From NCBI RefSeq assembly GCF_021130785.1, contig NC_060215.1, positions 73,360,001 through 73,424,000 on the forward strand: a stretch of 64,000 bases of DNA, in the 5' to 3' direction. A model generated the notes under the pieces. It did not search any database. It worked only from the letters and a program-made list of their open reading frames with translations, and had not been told where the DNA came from. This DNA is from Homalodisca vitripennis. Its lineage: Eukaryota > Arthropoda > Insecta > Hemiptera > Cicadellidae. Numbering within the stretch: position 1 is the stretch's first letter; every line of letters begins with the position of its first letter. The position numbers and the translations under genes were made by a program. Shown here in pieces: positions 26,601-32,869 of this stretch.

Positions 26601-29600
26601 GCTACTGCACTTTGTATTACTTTGTGTAAACTTCATAAGTAATATTATATGTGTAAAGAGAAGTAAATCCACTGACATAATGATACATCTCAGGGAAATA
26701 CATTGTAATAAAAATGACTACAAATTACATTTGTAATAACTTTCTGGGTTCAGATTTGTAGTTTATATGATAAACATATGAAATAAATACTCACAAAAAT
26801 ACCACATGGCCAAAACACTTTGAATATTCCAAATCACATTCTACAATTGATATACAGAAAATTTTGTAGCTGCAGCTTTGATTTCAAATAATAAGACTAT
26901 CACCGCCTTATTATCAACCCCAAGCCTAATTTATTTCTCTATCTGGTCTTGTTTATGTTTGTTTTCTTTCTTATGTTATTTTTAAATGATACTAAACATT
27001 TAAATTTTCAATTTAAAACAAAATGTTACTTTGTTATAGGATATGTCATAGACTCTGGTAGTCACCCAGTTCCAAATGCAAATGTTAAAGTCCAAAATAC
27101 CTCTGGATCTTCAGATACGGAGGGGTTTTTCTGGATACCCTTGGCTCAAGGTAATAAATATATTCATGTTAAACTGTAAAATGGAAGTAGATTATCATCT
27201 GTAAAGTACAACTATTTAAAAAGTCTGCCAAATGATTGCCTACAGACATTTATTGTTAAACTGTGGGACTTAAAATGTGTGACAAAATTGATGATTCCAG
27301 TAAGTGTGAGATATGCGGTGGGATCTGCTTTTGGATGAAAACCTTGTCTAATTAAGATTTACACTAAAGGCATTGAGGTTTACAATAACATGATGCTCAA
27401 AACTTCAGTTACAAAATAGTTTAAGAATGAATGAATGTTCACAGCTTCAGCCAACCTTCTATTTTTTTGGTAGTTTGCATTAATCTACCCTTTCTTGAAT
27501 TTCCAACAACCTTTTTCTGTATGAAATTAAATATGCCTGTAAATTTTGACCAGACAAACCTTTTCCAAATTAAAAAAGTCACATGTGGGGTTTTGTCAAT
27601 TTTATTGCATATTATAAAACTTTCAAACTGTACTGTACATCCATTGAGGATTAGACTAAAAAATGAGAGTGTTGATGTCACTGATTTCCACCATGATAAT
27701 TCAGACCAATACACGTTTTAAGGATCAACCACAGCTTTTAATAATCTGTCTTTTAAAGTTAGAAAATAAAATATTTTTCTGCATTATTCCTAATGGGACA
27801 TACTTTTTAAGTTTGTGTAATTGAAAATATACTGAAGCTTTGGTTGCAAATATCCAGAAAGAACTTTTAACGAAAAGTAAATCACATTGTTGTAACTCTT
27901 TCTTATGTAGATTCAGAGAATTCACACTCTTATTGTATCTTCAAAATACACTGTATAAATCGCCGACATTACTAGTTATCTAGTTGGGTAGAATGGTTTC
28001 AGTCAACCATAATTTGAGTATGTCAAAAATAAATTTCTTAGAGAAACTGAATTATTAGCTCACATGTGAATGATGGTTCAGAATATACTGAGATGAAAGT
28101 CTAACAGTGAAATTTATTTTTAAATTAGAAGTTTATTTTGGTATTACTTATACAAAGTGTGTCACTGTTTATTATTACAAGACAAGTAAACAAAATAAAA
28201 ATTTTTTATTTGTAGGAAAACAACTGAAAATGTTTACAAATTATTGAAATACAACAATATAAAAAATCTGCAACCTTTGACACTTTGCGCTATACTAAAT
28301 CAAAATCTGTATTTAGGATCAGGTTGTACACCTGAGTTACTAGCTGCTACAATACTGTAATATTACTATATTAGTACCAACATATTTGTTATTTATGTGT
28401 AGTAAATACCTTACAACTGTTTGTTCATGACATTCATAAATTAAGACTATCCAATTAGATCATCTTTAAATACATTATTAATTAATTAAATGTATATGTA
28501 GTACTCAATTTATAGAACTAGATAATAAAATATATATATGTGTATACATATATACAATCATACATTTTTTAAGGTGAATACACTGTACATGCTGAGGCAG
28601 AAGGCTATAACAGTGTCACGAAACTGGTGTCAGTTATGTCTCATGCTGCAAGTAAAGTTGTCTTCAAGCTGACTCGAGATCAACAAGTCATGGGTTTGCC
28701 CAGACTGGTCTTCATATTTTTAGCAGGTACCAACTTCTTTCAGTTCAAACAATATCATTGTCATAGGTTATGTATTCATATAACACAACAAATATTTTTT
28801 GTTTGTACACCTCATTTCTATCATGATTTAAAGACATGAAGAACTGTGCAGGAAAACAAGGGACATGAACAAAATATTATTTCAAAAGTGTATATTACTT
28901 TAATCTGTAAGAGTGGTTTTTGTTGTCAACAAATATATAAATCCTAATACTAAAAGTAGTAAAATCTTGTACTATTTTTAGGTACATACAGTTTTTAAAT
29001 TAACCTTTAAAGCCATTAATAGGTAAGCATAAAATACCTTTTGTTATAATAACAAATAATTATAACCTGAGGTAAAACTATGTAATATTTAACAAAAATA
29101 TAGATGTAAAGTGTTAAAAAAAAGACTGAACAACAATAAACAAACAATAATAGTAGTCAATAATTTTTGTATATCAAAAATAATAAACAAATATTTAACA
29201 ACAAAAAATATTAAAGGTTTATAAAAAAAAACGTTTATGAGTGTTTAATCACCTGAAAAATTACATTTCATATTCTCAAAATCTATGTATTAACCCTTTT
29301 CGGTCATATTGTGCTATATATAACCGTCAGCAAGCTCGTAAACTGCTGCATTCTAGGGGCTAGTATTTGAACACTCGAGTAGTCATATTGTGCTATATAT
29401 AACCGTCAGCAAGCTCGTAAACTGCTGCATTCTAGGGGCTAGTATTTGAACACTCGAGTAGTCATATTGTTTTTTAGATGCAGGACTATATCTTCTTTGT
29501 TTCTGTCTATATTTGAGCCCAGCATTATTGAATTTTGTCTCTGAACAAACAAAAACAACATGCCATGCTGACACTATTTATCACATGACCCATATTTGCC

Positions 29601-30048
29601 ATTGTGTATTTCTCACTGTGCTTAATCGTAAGTGTTATTGAGATTGAACTAGTGTTTATAATTTTATCAATTAATAAGTATGTGTTCTTATAAGTAGTTA
29701 ACCAAGTTTGTGTTATGAGAATGTTTTGAAAAAAACTACCTTTGATTGTACTAGTTACACAGGAGAAAAATCATTCATACGGATGAGGTGTGCTGTGGTC
29801 CAGGCAATTATTTCAATTAGTTTTGAGGTCTGATGCTAGGGCTTCACCATGTAACTTTAATTATTACTGTAAATATGCACTATCTGACTCAGTCTCATTT
29901 TATAAATATATTTTATTATTATTTAAAGAAGAAAAGAACTACTGATTACATGATTTTGGAACACATTAAGTTTACAACAAATGAAATAGAACATGAGTTT
30001 TATAGTTATTAATCACTTCAACATTGATTTGACATAATCTTTATTTGA

Positions 30049-30108
<60 letters not shown>

Positions 30109-32869
30109 TTAAGTTTGTATAAGTGGCAATAGCCTAATTTTATTTCAATAAACATTGAATAAAAAATAGTATTGCTCTTCCGGGACTCAAACCCGGTCTC
30201 TCATTTGCCGGGTGAGTGTGCTTTCTCATATATGTATATATGTTTGTGTGTGTGTGTTTTATAGGCTTTCTTCACGTAGTGAAATAAGATATTCTTTACA
30301 TTTGCTTTACCTTTTAAATTCCAAATTTTGATTGTAACTCTTCCAATTAATAATCTCTTTATTGACAAGTACACGTATATATTTAATGTTGTATGTCTTT
30401 GTAACAAAAGCACACTCTGTGCACCATATCTTAGAACATTAATAATTTGAAATTGTTTAATTCTTCCAATTTATATACTACTTCTTTCTGGACTTAAGAA
30501 TCAAGAGTTCTGTAGCAAAAACTAATAGTATATAATTTGGAAAGAAACATACCTTACAAATGGTTAATATGTCTATTTGAAATTTGTTAACGTGCAAAGC
30601 CTTTGTAAAAATCAACATTTCGTTGTGAAATTGTGTTACAAATACAAATACTATGTTTGAAGTTTATTTTTGACAATGGAAGGATTGTGAAGGAAACAGG
30701 ATTTTTCCGGACATTTGCCATTGTTAAGTGAAACAAAAAATCAGTAACACTACATTTTGAGATCTGCAATGTGATCTCTTCTTCAGGTAAATAACTAATC
30801 TAATACATAATAACAAACTAGGTTAAAATAAACAAATAATACCAGAGCATTGTGATGTGCCTATGTCAGGAATCACAACCACCATGTTGTGTGTCAACTT
30901 CACTAACTCTAAAACAAGCACTTAATAGAAATACTAAACATAACACTAATTATTAAAACTGAACTACAGAATACAGGTCACAGTATGTCTGCATTCGTCG
31001 ACCAACCACCTATGCCTGAGTTATTTACCTGAAGAAGAGATCAGATTGCAGATCTCAAAACGTAGTGTTACTGATTTTTGTTTCACTTAATGATGGCAAA
31101 TACAAGTAAATATAAGCATGCCAATAAAAAACAGTTACACTTTTCAAACAGTTTATATAATGACTGCAAATAAATAAATCCAATACTAATTTAAAGAATA
31201 TGATATTTATATACTATTCTGTCACATCAATCCATGTCAATATATTTCTATGATGATTACACGGATAGTTATAATGACAAATTTTCCTTATTTTATGTTC
31301 TAGGAATGGTGGGAATGATGTTTCTTGGTATATTCCTGGGCTGTTACTTAGTCTGCAAAAGACGTAAACTCTCTGAGGATGGGTTTTCACTCTTATCTCA
31401 ACGCAATTCATTTTTCGACGATGATGAAGAAAAGGAATTATTCAAAACTCCACTTGGAGGTAAATTATTTAAAGGATTATTTACTCTAAGTGAGTAAATA
31501 TCTTTTAAGGTAGTAAGTTATCTACTCACAAAGTGAGGTTTAAAATCACTGCAAATTTCAGTATGTATTGAAATGTACATAGAAGTTTAAATCAGAAGTA
31601 TAAAAAACGAGACATAGATAGTTAGAAACACAAACCAAAGAAATACATAGATTAGGTATTCTCATATTAGAGTCATTGCAATAACTGAAGCCAAACCACA
31701 CTCCTTATTGGTGATAAAACTGGTGATGAAGCAATGTCTAAAACTGGTACTCAGTTTTAATTCACTGTATTTCATTAACACTGCTGTAAAACAAGTTACA
31801 ATTGTATTAAAATTCTGAAATTTTATGCTCTTGTACAGAAGTATATCGGAATTGTGATAAATAGTATGGAAAATCTAGTTTGCTTTTTCTTTCATTAGAA
31901 TTTTCCATTAATTTTAATATATTTCTAACTGATGATTGGTTTAGAATTATTTAACGCTCCTTAATACTATATTCTACTACCTAGAAAAATCTTTGTAGTA
32001 GATATTTTGTAACCCTTAATATCTTTTTTTAAGCTTATACCTGAGTAGTCTAAAGCTTATTTGACCAATGAGATTCTCTAGAGAGTGGGTCTAATTCCCG
32101 CTCTAGGCAATAATCTGTGGAAAAGTTGGGGGAGGGTCCAACATGAATAGGACCCTCCCAATAATTCAATTTAGGGGTGGTTGAATTAAGTGGTAGTGTA
32201 TGGTATCATAGTATTTTTATATAATAATGGATCAGTCCAAAAACACATGTTTTACCTTGTATTTGTAAAGAAAAAACAACAAACAAAAACCATTATATAA
32301 CCCATTATCTAGTGAGGTAATCAAAACAAACACAATTTCTATTGATTAAAATACACAAGTAATATTTGTTACATTATGTAAGCATTGTTTTACAATCTGT
32401 ATTTTGTTGTATTAATAATGAATTGTCAATGTGTATTTATATTAATTCAAAATGGCTTGTTAGGCATTCCTCTCAACATACTGTTTGTCAACTCTTGTTT
32501 ATTTAAGAGATAATATGGTAGCCTTTTTCTTGTATTGAATAACCCTTTTGGAACATTCAATGTATGGAGTTATAAGGAACATGTTATGTAAAGCTTGTAT
32601 AAAATGTTCCAGTCTCATCGCTGGTTTACATTGTTGGCCACTTTTAACAGTGTTTATATATTCAAAAGCAGTTTTTATTGATACTGACTTATTTATAGAT
32701 TTCTGAACATGTATTTTGTATTGTATTAAAGTAAATATAATTTGGAACAGGTTTGAGTGAGAGCAGGAAACTAGTTACACATGCTTACCATGATGAGAGT
32801 GACATAGAATATGATGACAACAGCGACTCTGAAGAGGATCTCATGATTATAGACTCAGTGAAGAAATGA
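2547..32869 (+). CDS. CPD: Carboxypeptidase D, 16 exons, 5'-partial (span incl. introns)
   Basis: Sixteen exons with GT/AG borders and matching phases encode about 824 residues of a metallocarboxypeptidase D, a type I membrane enzyme of the trans-Golgi and secretory pathway that removes C-terminal Arg or Lys from processed peptides. Domain order: rest of peptidase domain II, transthyretin-like domain, peptidase-like domain III, one or two further beta-sandwich domains, one membrane span, acidic tail. Domain II keeps LNR (substrate binding), NLHGG (third zinc ligand), Tyr in SGGMQDYNY and the catalytic Glu in ITLEVGC. Domain III has lost these, as known for CPD domain III. Family CPDs have about 1,400 residues, so domain I and the HxxE exon of domain II lie upstream. 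No lesion was seen. Insect orthologue: Drosophila silver. Confidence 0.93.
2642..4150. other. CPD intron, nothing recognised
   Basis: AT-rich intron. A GC-rich inverted segment of runs of C and G lies around 3790-3835 and could form a hairpin. No coding relic recognised. Confidence 0.5.
4151..4351 (+). CDS. CPD: CPD exon: domain II, zinc-ligand NLHGG segment
   Basis: Exactly 67 codons, phase 0 on both sides, acceptor TTTCAG and donor GAT|GTAAGT. It contains [20 protein letters not shown]; the His at 4232-4234 is the third zinc ligand of the peptidase. Confidence 0.94.
4624..4829. repeat. Tandem duplication, 103-bp period, two copies
   Basis: The block starting CCCGCCTATTGAAAATTTT at about 4625 is repeated with essentially no change at about 4728. 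Copies are adjacent without a spacer, which indicates a recent tandem duplication, not a spaced array. Confidence 0.93.
5082..5115. repeat. 12-bp perfect inverted repeat
   Basis: GTATCACACATA (5082-5093) and its exact reverse complement (5104-5115) flank a 10-base loop. It would form a stable hairpin; no function is evident. Confidence 0.8.
6340..6582 (+). CDS. CPD: CPD exon: domain II, catalytic glutamate segment
   Basis: Exactly 81 codons in phase 0. It carries [20 protein letters not shown], the SGGMQDYNY loop with the substrate-gating Tyr, and [14 protein letters not shown] with the catalytic Glu at 6493-6495. With the two preceding exons it completes an apparently active peptidase domain II. 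Confidence 0.94.
6777..7675 (+). mobile_element. Degraded mariner element, plus orientation
   Basis: About 0.9 kb bounded by TA dinucleotides. The left end has TCTGAAAAGTATCCGACCT and the right end, reverse-complemented, has GACAGAAAAGTACCCGA, imperfect terminal inverted repeats matching those of the neighbouring minus-strand mariner. It contains transposase remnants in several frames. Confidence 0.82.
6946..7620 (+). pseudogene. Mariner transposase pseudogene
   Basis: The N-terminus ([20 protein letters not shown]) closely matches the transposase of the adjacent mariner. After about 50 residues the frame breaks. A middle block reads [11 protein letters not shown], where the second catalytic Asp of HDNAPAH is Asn. 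The C-terminus ([22 protein letters not shown]) is in a third stretch. Most of the helix-turn-helix linker and the first catalytic region are deleted. It cannot encode an active enzyme. Confidence 0.85.
7815..9016 (-). mobile_element. Mariner element, minus orientation, about 1.2 kb
   Basis: TA-bounded element with terminal inverted repeats of about 28 bases sharing AAAAAGTATC(G/C)GACCT at both ends. It contains one transposase gene in minus orientation. It lies 139 bases from the related plus-strand mariner, so the two form an inverted pair inside one CPD intron. Confidence 0.88.
7867..8822 (-). pseudogene. Mariner DD34D transposase, disrupted
   Basis: Minus-strand frame from ATG at 8820-8822 ([20 protein letters not shown]) through two helix-turn-helix motifs ([16 protein letters not shown]) to PRLLTEDQK. 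The catalytic core shows the first Asp in KVITAD, the second in LYHDNAPAH and the third in [18 protein letters not shown]; exactly 34 residues separate the last two, the mariner DD34D signature. Two lesions are visible: roughly 100 bases missing after the first catalytic Asp (frame change around 8283-8386) and a one-base frameshift near 8030, after which the usual C-terminus ([25 protein letters not shown]) continues to a TAA at 7867-7869. The transposase once cut and pasted the element at TA sites. Confidence 0.93.
9017..10388. other. CPD intron remainder, nothing recognised
   Basis: Strongly AT-rich sequence with homopolymer runs. No ORF, RNA gene or repeat boundary could be supported. Confidence 0.5.
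10389..10555 (+). CDS. CPD: CPD exon: start of transthyretin-like domain
   Basis: Begins [11 protein letters not shown] and continues with [26 protein letters not shown], the usual opening strands of the transthyretin-like domain that follows each CPD catalytic domain. It ends with two bases of a split codon at GTAAG and joins in frame to 11864. The donor is followed within about 10 bases by the end of an antisense coding relic. Confidence 0.92.
10564..11075 (-). pseudogene. Antisense intronless coding relic of unknown origin (possible processed pseudogene)
   Basis: Two minus-strand frames (11016-10783 and 10782-10564) are the same phase separated by one in-frame stop; together they read as one protein-like segment of about 150 residues, with about 20 more recognisable upstream to 11075. 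Composition is protein-like: [68 protein letters not shown]. It has no transposase or RT motif and no introns. It ends about 10 bases from the CPD splice donor at 10556. I do not recognise the family. A processed copy of a host gene fits best; a decayed transposon ORF is the alternative. Confidence 0.5.
11076..11863. other. CPD intron, nothing recognised
   Basis: Moderately AT-rich intron sequence. Short ORFs on both strands around 11504-11713 overlap antisense and show no family motif. Confidence 0.45.
11864..12137 (+). CDS. CPD: CPD exon: end of transthyretin-like domain and start of domain III
   Basis: The first base completes the split Asp codon; then [13 protein letters not shown] and VSLNFTLDR finish the beta-sandwich. 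The rest ([26 protein letters not shown]) is the lead-in to peptidase-like domain III. Donor CAG|GTAATT, phase 0. Confidence 0.9.
12473..12830 (-). repeat. Penelope-type terminal repeat copy 1 with hammerhead-like motif
   Basis: About 355 bases nearly identical in layout to 30656-31015. The reverse complement of 12546-12613 reads through CCTGGAGAAGAGATC, loop, GATCTTGAATCG and then a shared tail with GATGGCAAATGT. The first part resembles the CUGANGA-stem-GAAA core of a hammerhead ribozyme but is degenerate. Confidence 0.72.
13030..13570 (-). pseudogene. GIY-YIG endonuclease domain of a Penelope-like element
   Basis: The longest frame (13486-13220) contains [20 protein letters not shown] followed by [12 protein letters not shown]: the GIY-YIG pair (here VYS and YIG), the catalytic Arg and the R..EH helix. 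After a stop at about 13220 the same protein continues ([34 protein letters not shown]), which includes the downstream conserved His and Glu region. Upstream there is [11 protein letters not shown] with a further stop. The domain nicks DNA for retrotransposition. It is a pseudogene because of the stops and the missing reverse transcriptase. Confidence 0.78.
13601..15015. other. CPD intron, nothing recognised
   Basis: AT-rich intron sequence. An ORF at 13791-14027 (minus) shows no family motif. No repeat boundary could be fixed. Confidence 0.45.
15016..15195 (+). CDS. CPD: CPD exon: inactive domain III, degenerate HxxE region
   Basis: Sixty codons, phase 0. [18 protein letters not shown] aligns with the family pattern NMHGNEAVGRE: the zinc-ligand His is replaced by Phe (15067-15069), while the Glu is kept (15076-15078). 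LARHLVRGF and IHLYPE match the following helix and strand. Confidence 0.9.
15393..15586 (+). CDS. CPD: CPD exon: inactive domain III, degenerate NLHGG region
   Basis: Acceptor TTTTTCAG; ends in a split Val codon before [22 protein letters not shown] occupies the position of VLSANLHGG; the zinc-ligand His is Glu here (15561-15563). There is no clear LNR substrate-binding motif. Confidence 0.88.
15929..16377. mobile_element. TTAA-flanked small element with palindromic repeats (piggyBac-type MITE)
   Basis: TTAA at 15925-15928 and 16378-16381 bound about 449 bases. The left end CACAATCATAATGACG and the reverse-complemented right end CATGTTCACTATGACG match at 11 of 16 positions. Inside are five copies of a palindrome of the form GTGTACC-N(3-5)-GGTACAC at about 16089, 16143, 16258, 16301 and 16343. 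There is no transposase frame. TTAA target duplication is characteristic of piggyBac transposons; the assignment rests on ends only. Confidence 0.62.
17100..19390 (-). mobile_element. Decayed LINE (endonuclease plus reverse transcriptase), minus strand
   Basis: Read on the minus strand from 19.39 kb down, LINE parts appear in order: endonuclease, connector, reverse transcriptase, thumb. The 5' end begins inside the endonuclease; the C-terminus and 3' UTR are not clear. It is older than the copy at 37.4-41.0 kb, judging by its many stops and frameshifts. Confidence 0.85.
17131..19390 (-). pseudogene. LINE ORF2 pseudogene (EN-RT)
   Basis: Endonuclease pieces: [12 protein letters not shown] (catalytic Glu region, 19.3 kb), then [23 protein letters not shown] and [13 protein letters not shown] (SDH motif) in the frame 19073-18666. 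The connector is at 18532-18086 ([29 protein letters not shown]). RT remnants: [15 protein letters not shown] and [20 protein letters not shown] at 17718-17524 (RT motif B region, family consensus GVPQGSVLGP). The thumb is at 17325-17131 ([26 protein letters not shown]). The catalytic YADD box is interrupted. Multiple frame changes make it inactive. Confidence 0.87.
20139..20229 (+). CDS. CPD: CPD exon: domain III continuation
   Basis: The first base completes the Val codon, then 30 codons ([19 protein letters not shown]). This matches the segment of active domains that runs from the zinc histidine to the substrate-recognition loop. Donor CAA|GTAAGT. Confidence 0.82.
20230..21575. other. CPD intron, nothing recognised
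   Basis: AT-rich intron with no supportable gene, repeat or regulatory site. Confidence 0.45.
21576..21662 (+). CDS. CPD: CPD exon: domain III continuation
   Basis: Twenty-nine codons in phase 0, acceptor GTTACAG, donor ATT|GTAAGT, encoding [20 protein letters not shown]. It replaces the CPG and HDG loops of active domains and carries no catalytic residue. Support is from splice phase and position rather than strong motifs. Confidence 0.72.
21663..24594. other. CPD intron, unclassified repeat-like sequence
   Basis: The intron contains a segment of higher complexity at about 22.95-23.80 kb. Minus-strand frames there ([20 protein letters not shown] near 23.2 kb and [20 protein letters not shown] at 23790-23575) look like decayed transposon coding sequence, but I could not name a family. 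A GC-rich imperfect hairpin lies near 22.08-22.13 kb. Confidence 0.4.
24595..24703 (+). CDS. CPD: CPD exon: end of domain III
   Basis: Thirty-six codons plus one base, acceptor AATGCAG, donor CAAG|GTATTC. It contains [17 protein letters not shown] and [12 protein letters not shown], the counterpart of the LELSCCKYP strand and final helix of active domains; the catalytic Glu is absent. Confidence 0.82.
25297..25442 (+). CDS. CPD: CPD exon: transthyretin-like domain after domain III
   Basis: [20 protein letters not shown] opens a second transthyretin-like domain, followed by [13 protein letters not shown]. Phase 1 in, phase 0 out; acceptor TTTTCCAG, donor CAG|GTGAGT. Confidence 0.92.
25443..26135. 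other. CPD intron with a Penelope-type terminal fragment
   Basis: Contains the repeat fragment at about 25.90-26.06 kb described separately; the rest is AT-rich without features. Confidence 0.5.
25945..26060 (+). repeat. Penelope-type terminal fragment with hammerhead-like motif
   Basis: CCTGAGGAAGAGGGT, loop, ATCCTCAAAACGTAATGTTAC is followed by ACGATAGCAAATGTTTGAAA. Both halves match the copies at 12.5, 30.7, 31.05 and 49.65 kb. The stem GAGGGT/ATCCTC is preserved with one G-U-type pair, but the position after it is AAAA instead of GAAA. Confidence 0.65.
26136..26283 (+). CDS. CPD: CPD exon: end of the transthyretin-like domain
   Basis: [20 protein letters not shown] and [10 protein letters not shown] complete the beta-sandwich and lead into another one. 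Acceptor CTTTCAG; a second possible acceptor (TTGCAG) lies 12 bases further in. Ends in phase 1 at GTAAGT. Confidence 0.87.
26284..27039. other. CPD intron, nothing recognised
   Basis: AT-rich intron; no features supported. Confidence 0.45.
27040..27150 (+). CDS. CPD: CPD exon: membrane-proximal beta-sandwich domain
   Basis: [20 protein letters not shown] is the start pattern of a carboxypeptidase-regulatory-like beta-sandwich, continued by [12 protein letters not shown]. Phases 1 and 1, donor G|GTAATA. Confidence 0.9.
27151..28573. other. CPD intron, nothing recognised
   Basis: AT-rich intron. Overlapping ORFs on both strands at 27431-27721 lack any family motif and look like chance frames. 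Confidence 0.45.
28574..28726 (+). CDS. CPD: CPD exon: last extracellular strands and start of membrane span
   Basis: [20 protein letters not shown] and [11 protein letters not shown] finish the beta-sandwich. [11 protein letters not shown] is the first part of the transmembrane helix, completed in the next exon. Phases 1 and 1. Confidence 0.9.
29303..29470. repeat. Tandem duplication, 79-bp period, two copies plus 10 bases
   Basis: The unit GTCATATTGTGCTATATATA... is repeated exactly at 29303-29381 and 29382-29460, and a third copy starts at 29461 and stops after 10 bases. TTAACCCTTTT lies immediately upstream (29290-29300), the same opening seen at the piggyBac ends in this window, so this may be a lone piggyBac-type end that expanded. 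No matching right end was found. Confidence 0.92.
30053..30105. repeat. (TA)n microsatellite
   Basis: About 26 uninterrupted TA units. Confidence 0.97.
30174..30230 (-). repeat. tRNA-like fragment, possibly a tRNA-derived SINE head
   Basis: On the minus strand, CACCCGGCAAATGAGAGA is followed by CCGGGTTTGAGTCCCGG, a perfect T-arm stem with a B-box-like GTTTGAGTCC. The 5' half of a tRNA (acceptor, D-arm, A box) is not present, so it is not a functional tRNA gene. It may be a tRNA-derived SINE or tRNA relic. Confidence 0.5.
30656..31105. repeat. Penelope-type terminal repeat copy 2 with inverted duplicate end
   Basis: The left 360 bases match 12473-12830. In addition, 30728-30795 is the near-exact inverse of 31020-31087, so the ends face each other around about 225 bases and the whole unit could fold into a long hairpin. 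The plus-strand end reads CCTGAAGAAGAGATC, loop, GATCTCAAAACGTAGTGTTAC. Confidence 0.8.
31304..31459 (+). CDS. CPD: CPD exon: transmembrane helix and cytoplasmic tail
   Basis: [18 protein letters not shown] completes the membrane span and KRRK is the stop-transfer signal. The acidic tail follows ([11 protein letters not shown]), resembling the trafficking signals of CPD tails. If the donor at 31460 is not used, translation continues for 12 codons to a stop at 31495-31497, giving a shorter alternative tail. Confidence 0.9.
31460..32750. other. CPD intron before the last coding exon
   Basis: AT-rich intron. It contains an inverted repeat GGGAGGGTCC / GGACCCTCCC at 32130-32139 and 32150-32159 with a 10-base loop, the only GC-rich stretch in the intron. 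No other feature supported. Confidence 0.6.
32751..32869 (+). CDS. CPD: CPD last coding exon: acidic C-terminal tail
   Basis: Acceptor GGAACAG; the first two bases complete a Gly codon. It encodes a tail with [20 protein letters not shown] and ends TGA at 32867-32869. The acidic clusters suit adaptor and casein-kinase-type sorting signals of trans-Golgi cargo (inference). Confidence 0.9.

Larger units (their letters stand above)
28727..31303. other. CPD intron with tandem repeat, TA tract, tRNA-like segment and inverted terminal repeats
   Basis: This intron holds four listed repeats: the 79-bp duplication (29.3 kb), the TA microsatellite (30.05 kb), a tRNA-like segment (30.2 kb) and the inverted Penelope-type repeat (30.65-31.1 kb). 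The rest is AT-rich. Confidence 0.6.

Noticed and set aside
27431..27721. Overlapping frames on both strands in a CPD intron
   Set aside because: No splice-compatible borders, family motifs or repeat structure; probably chance.
30174..30230. Functional tRNA gene
   Set aside because: Acceptor stem, D-arm and A box are missing.
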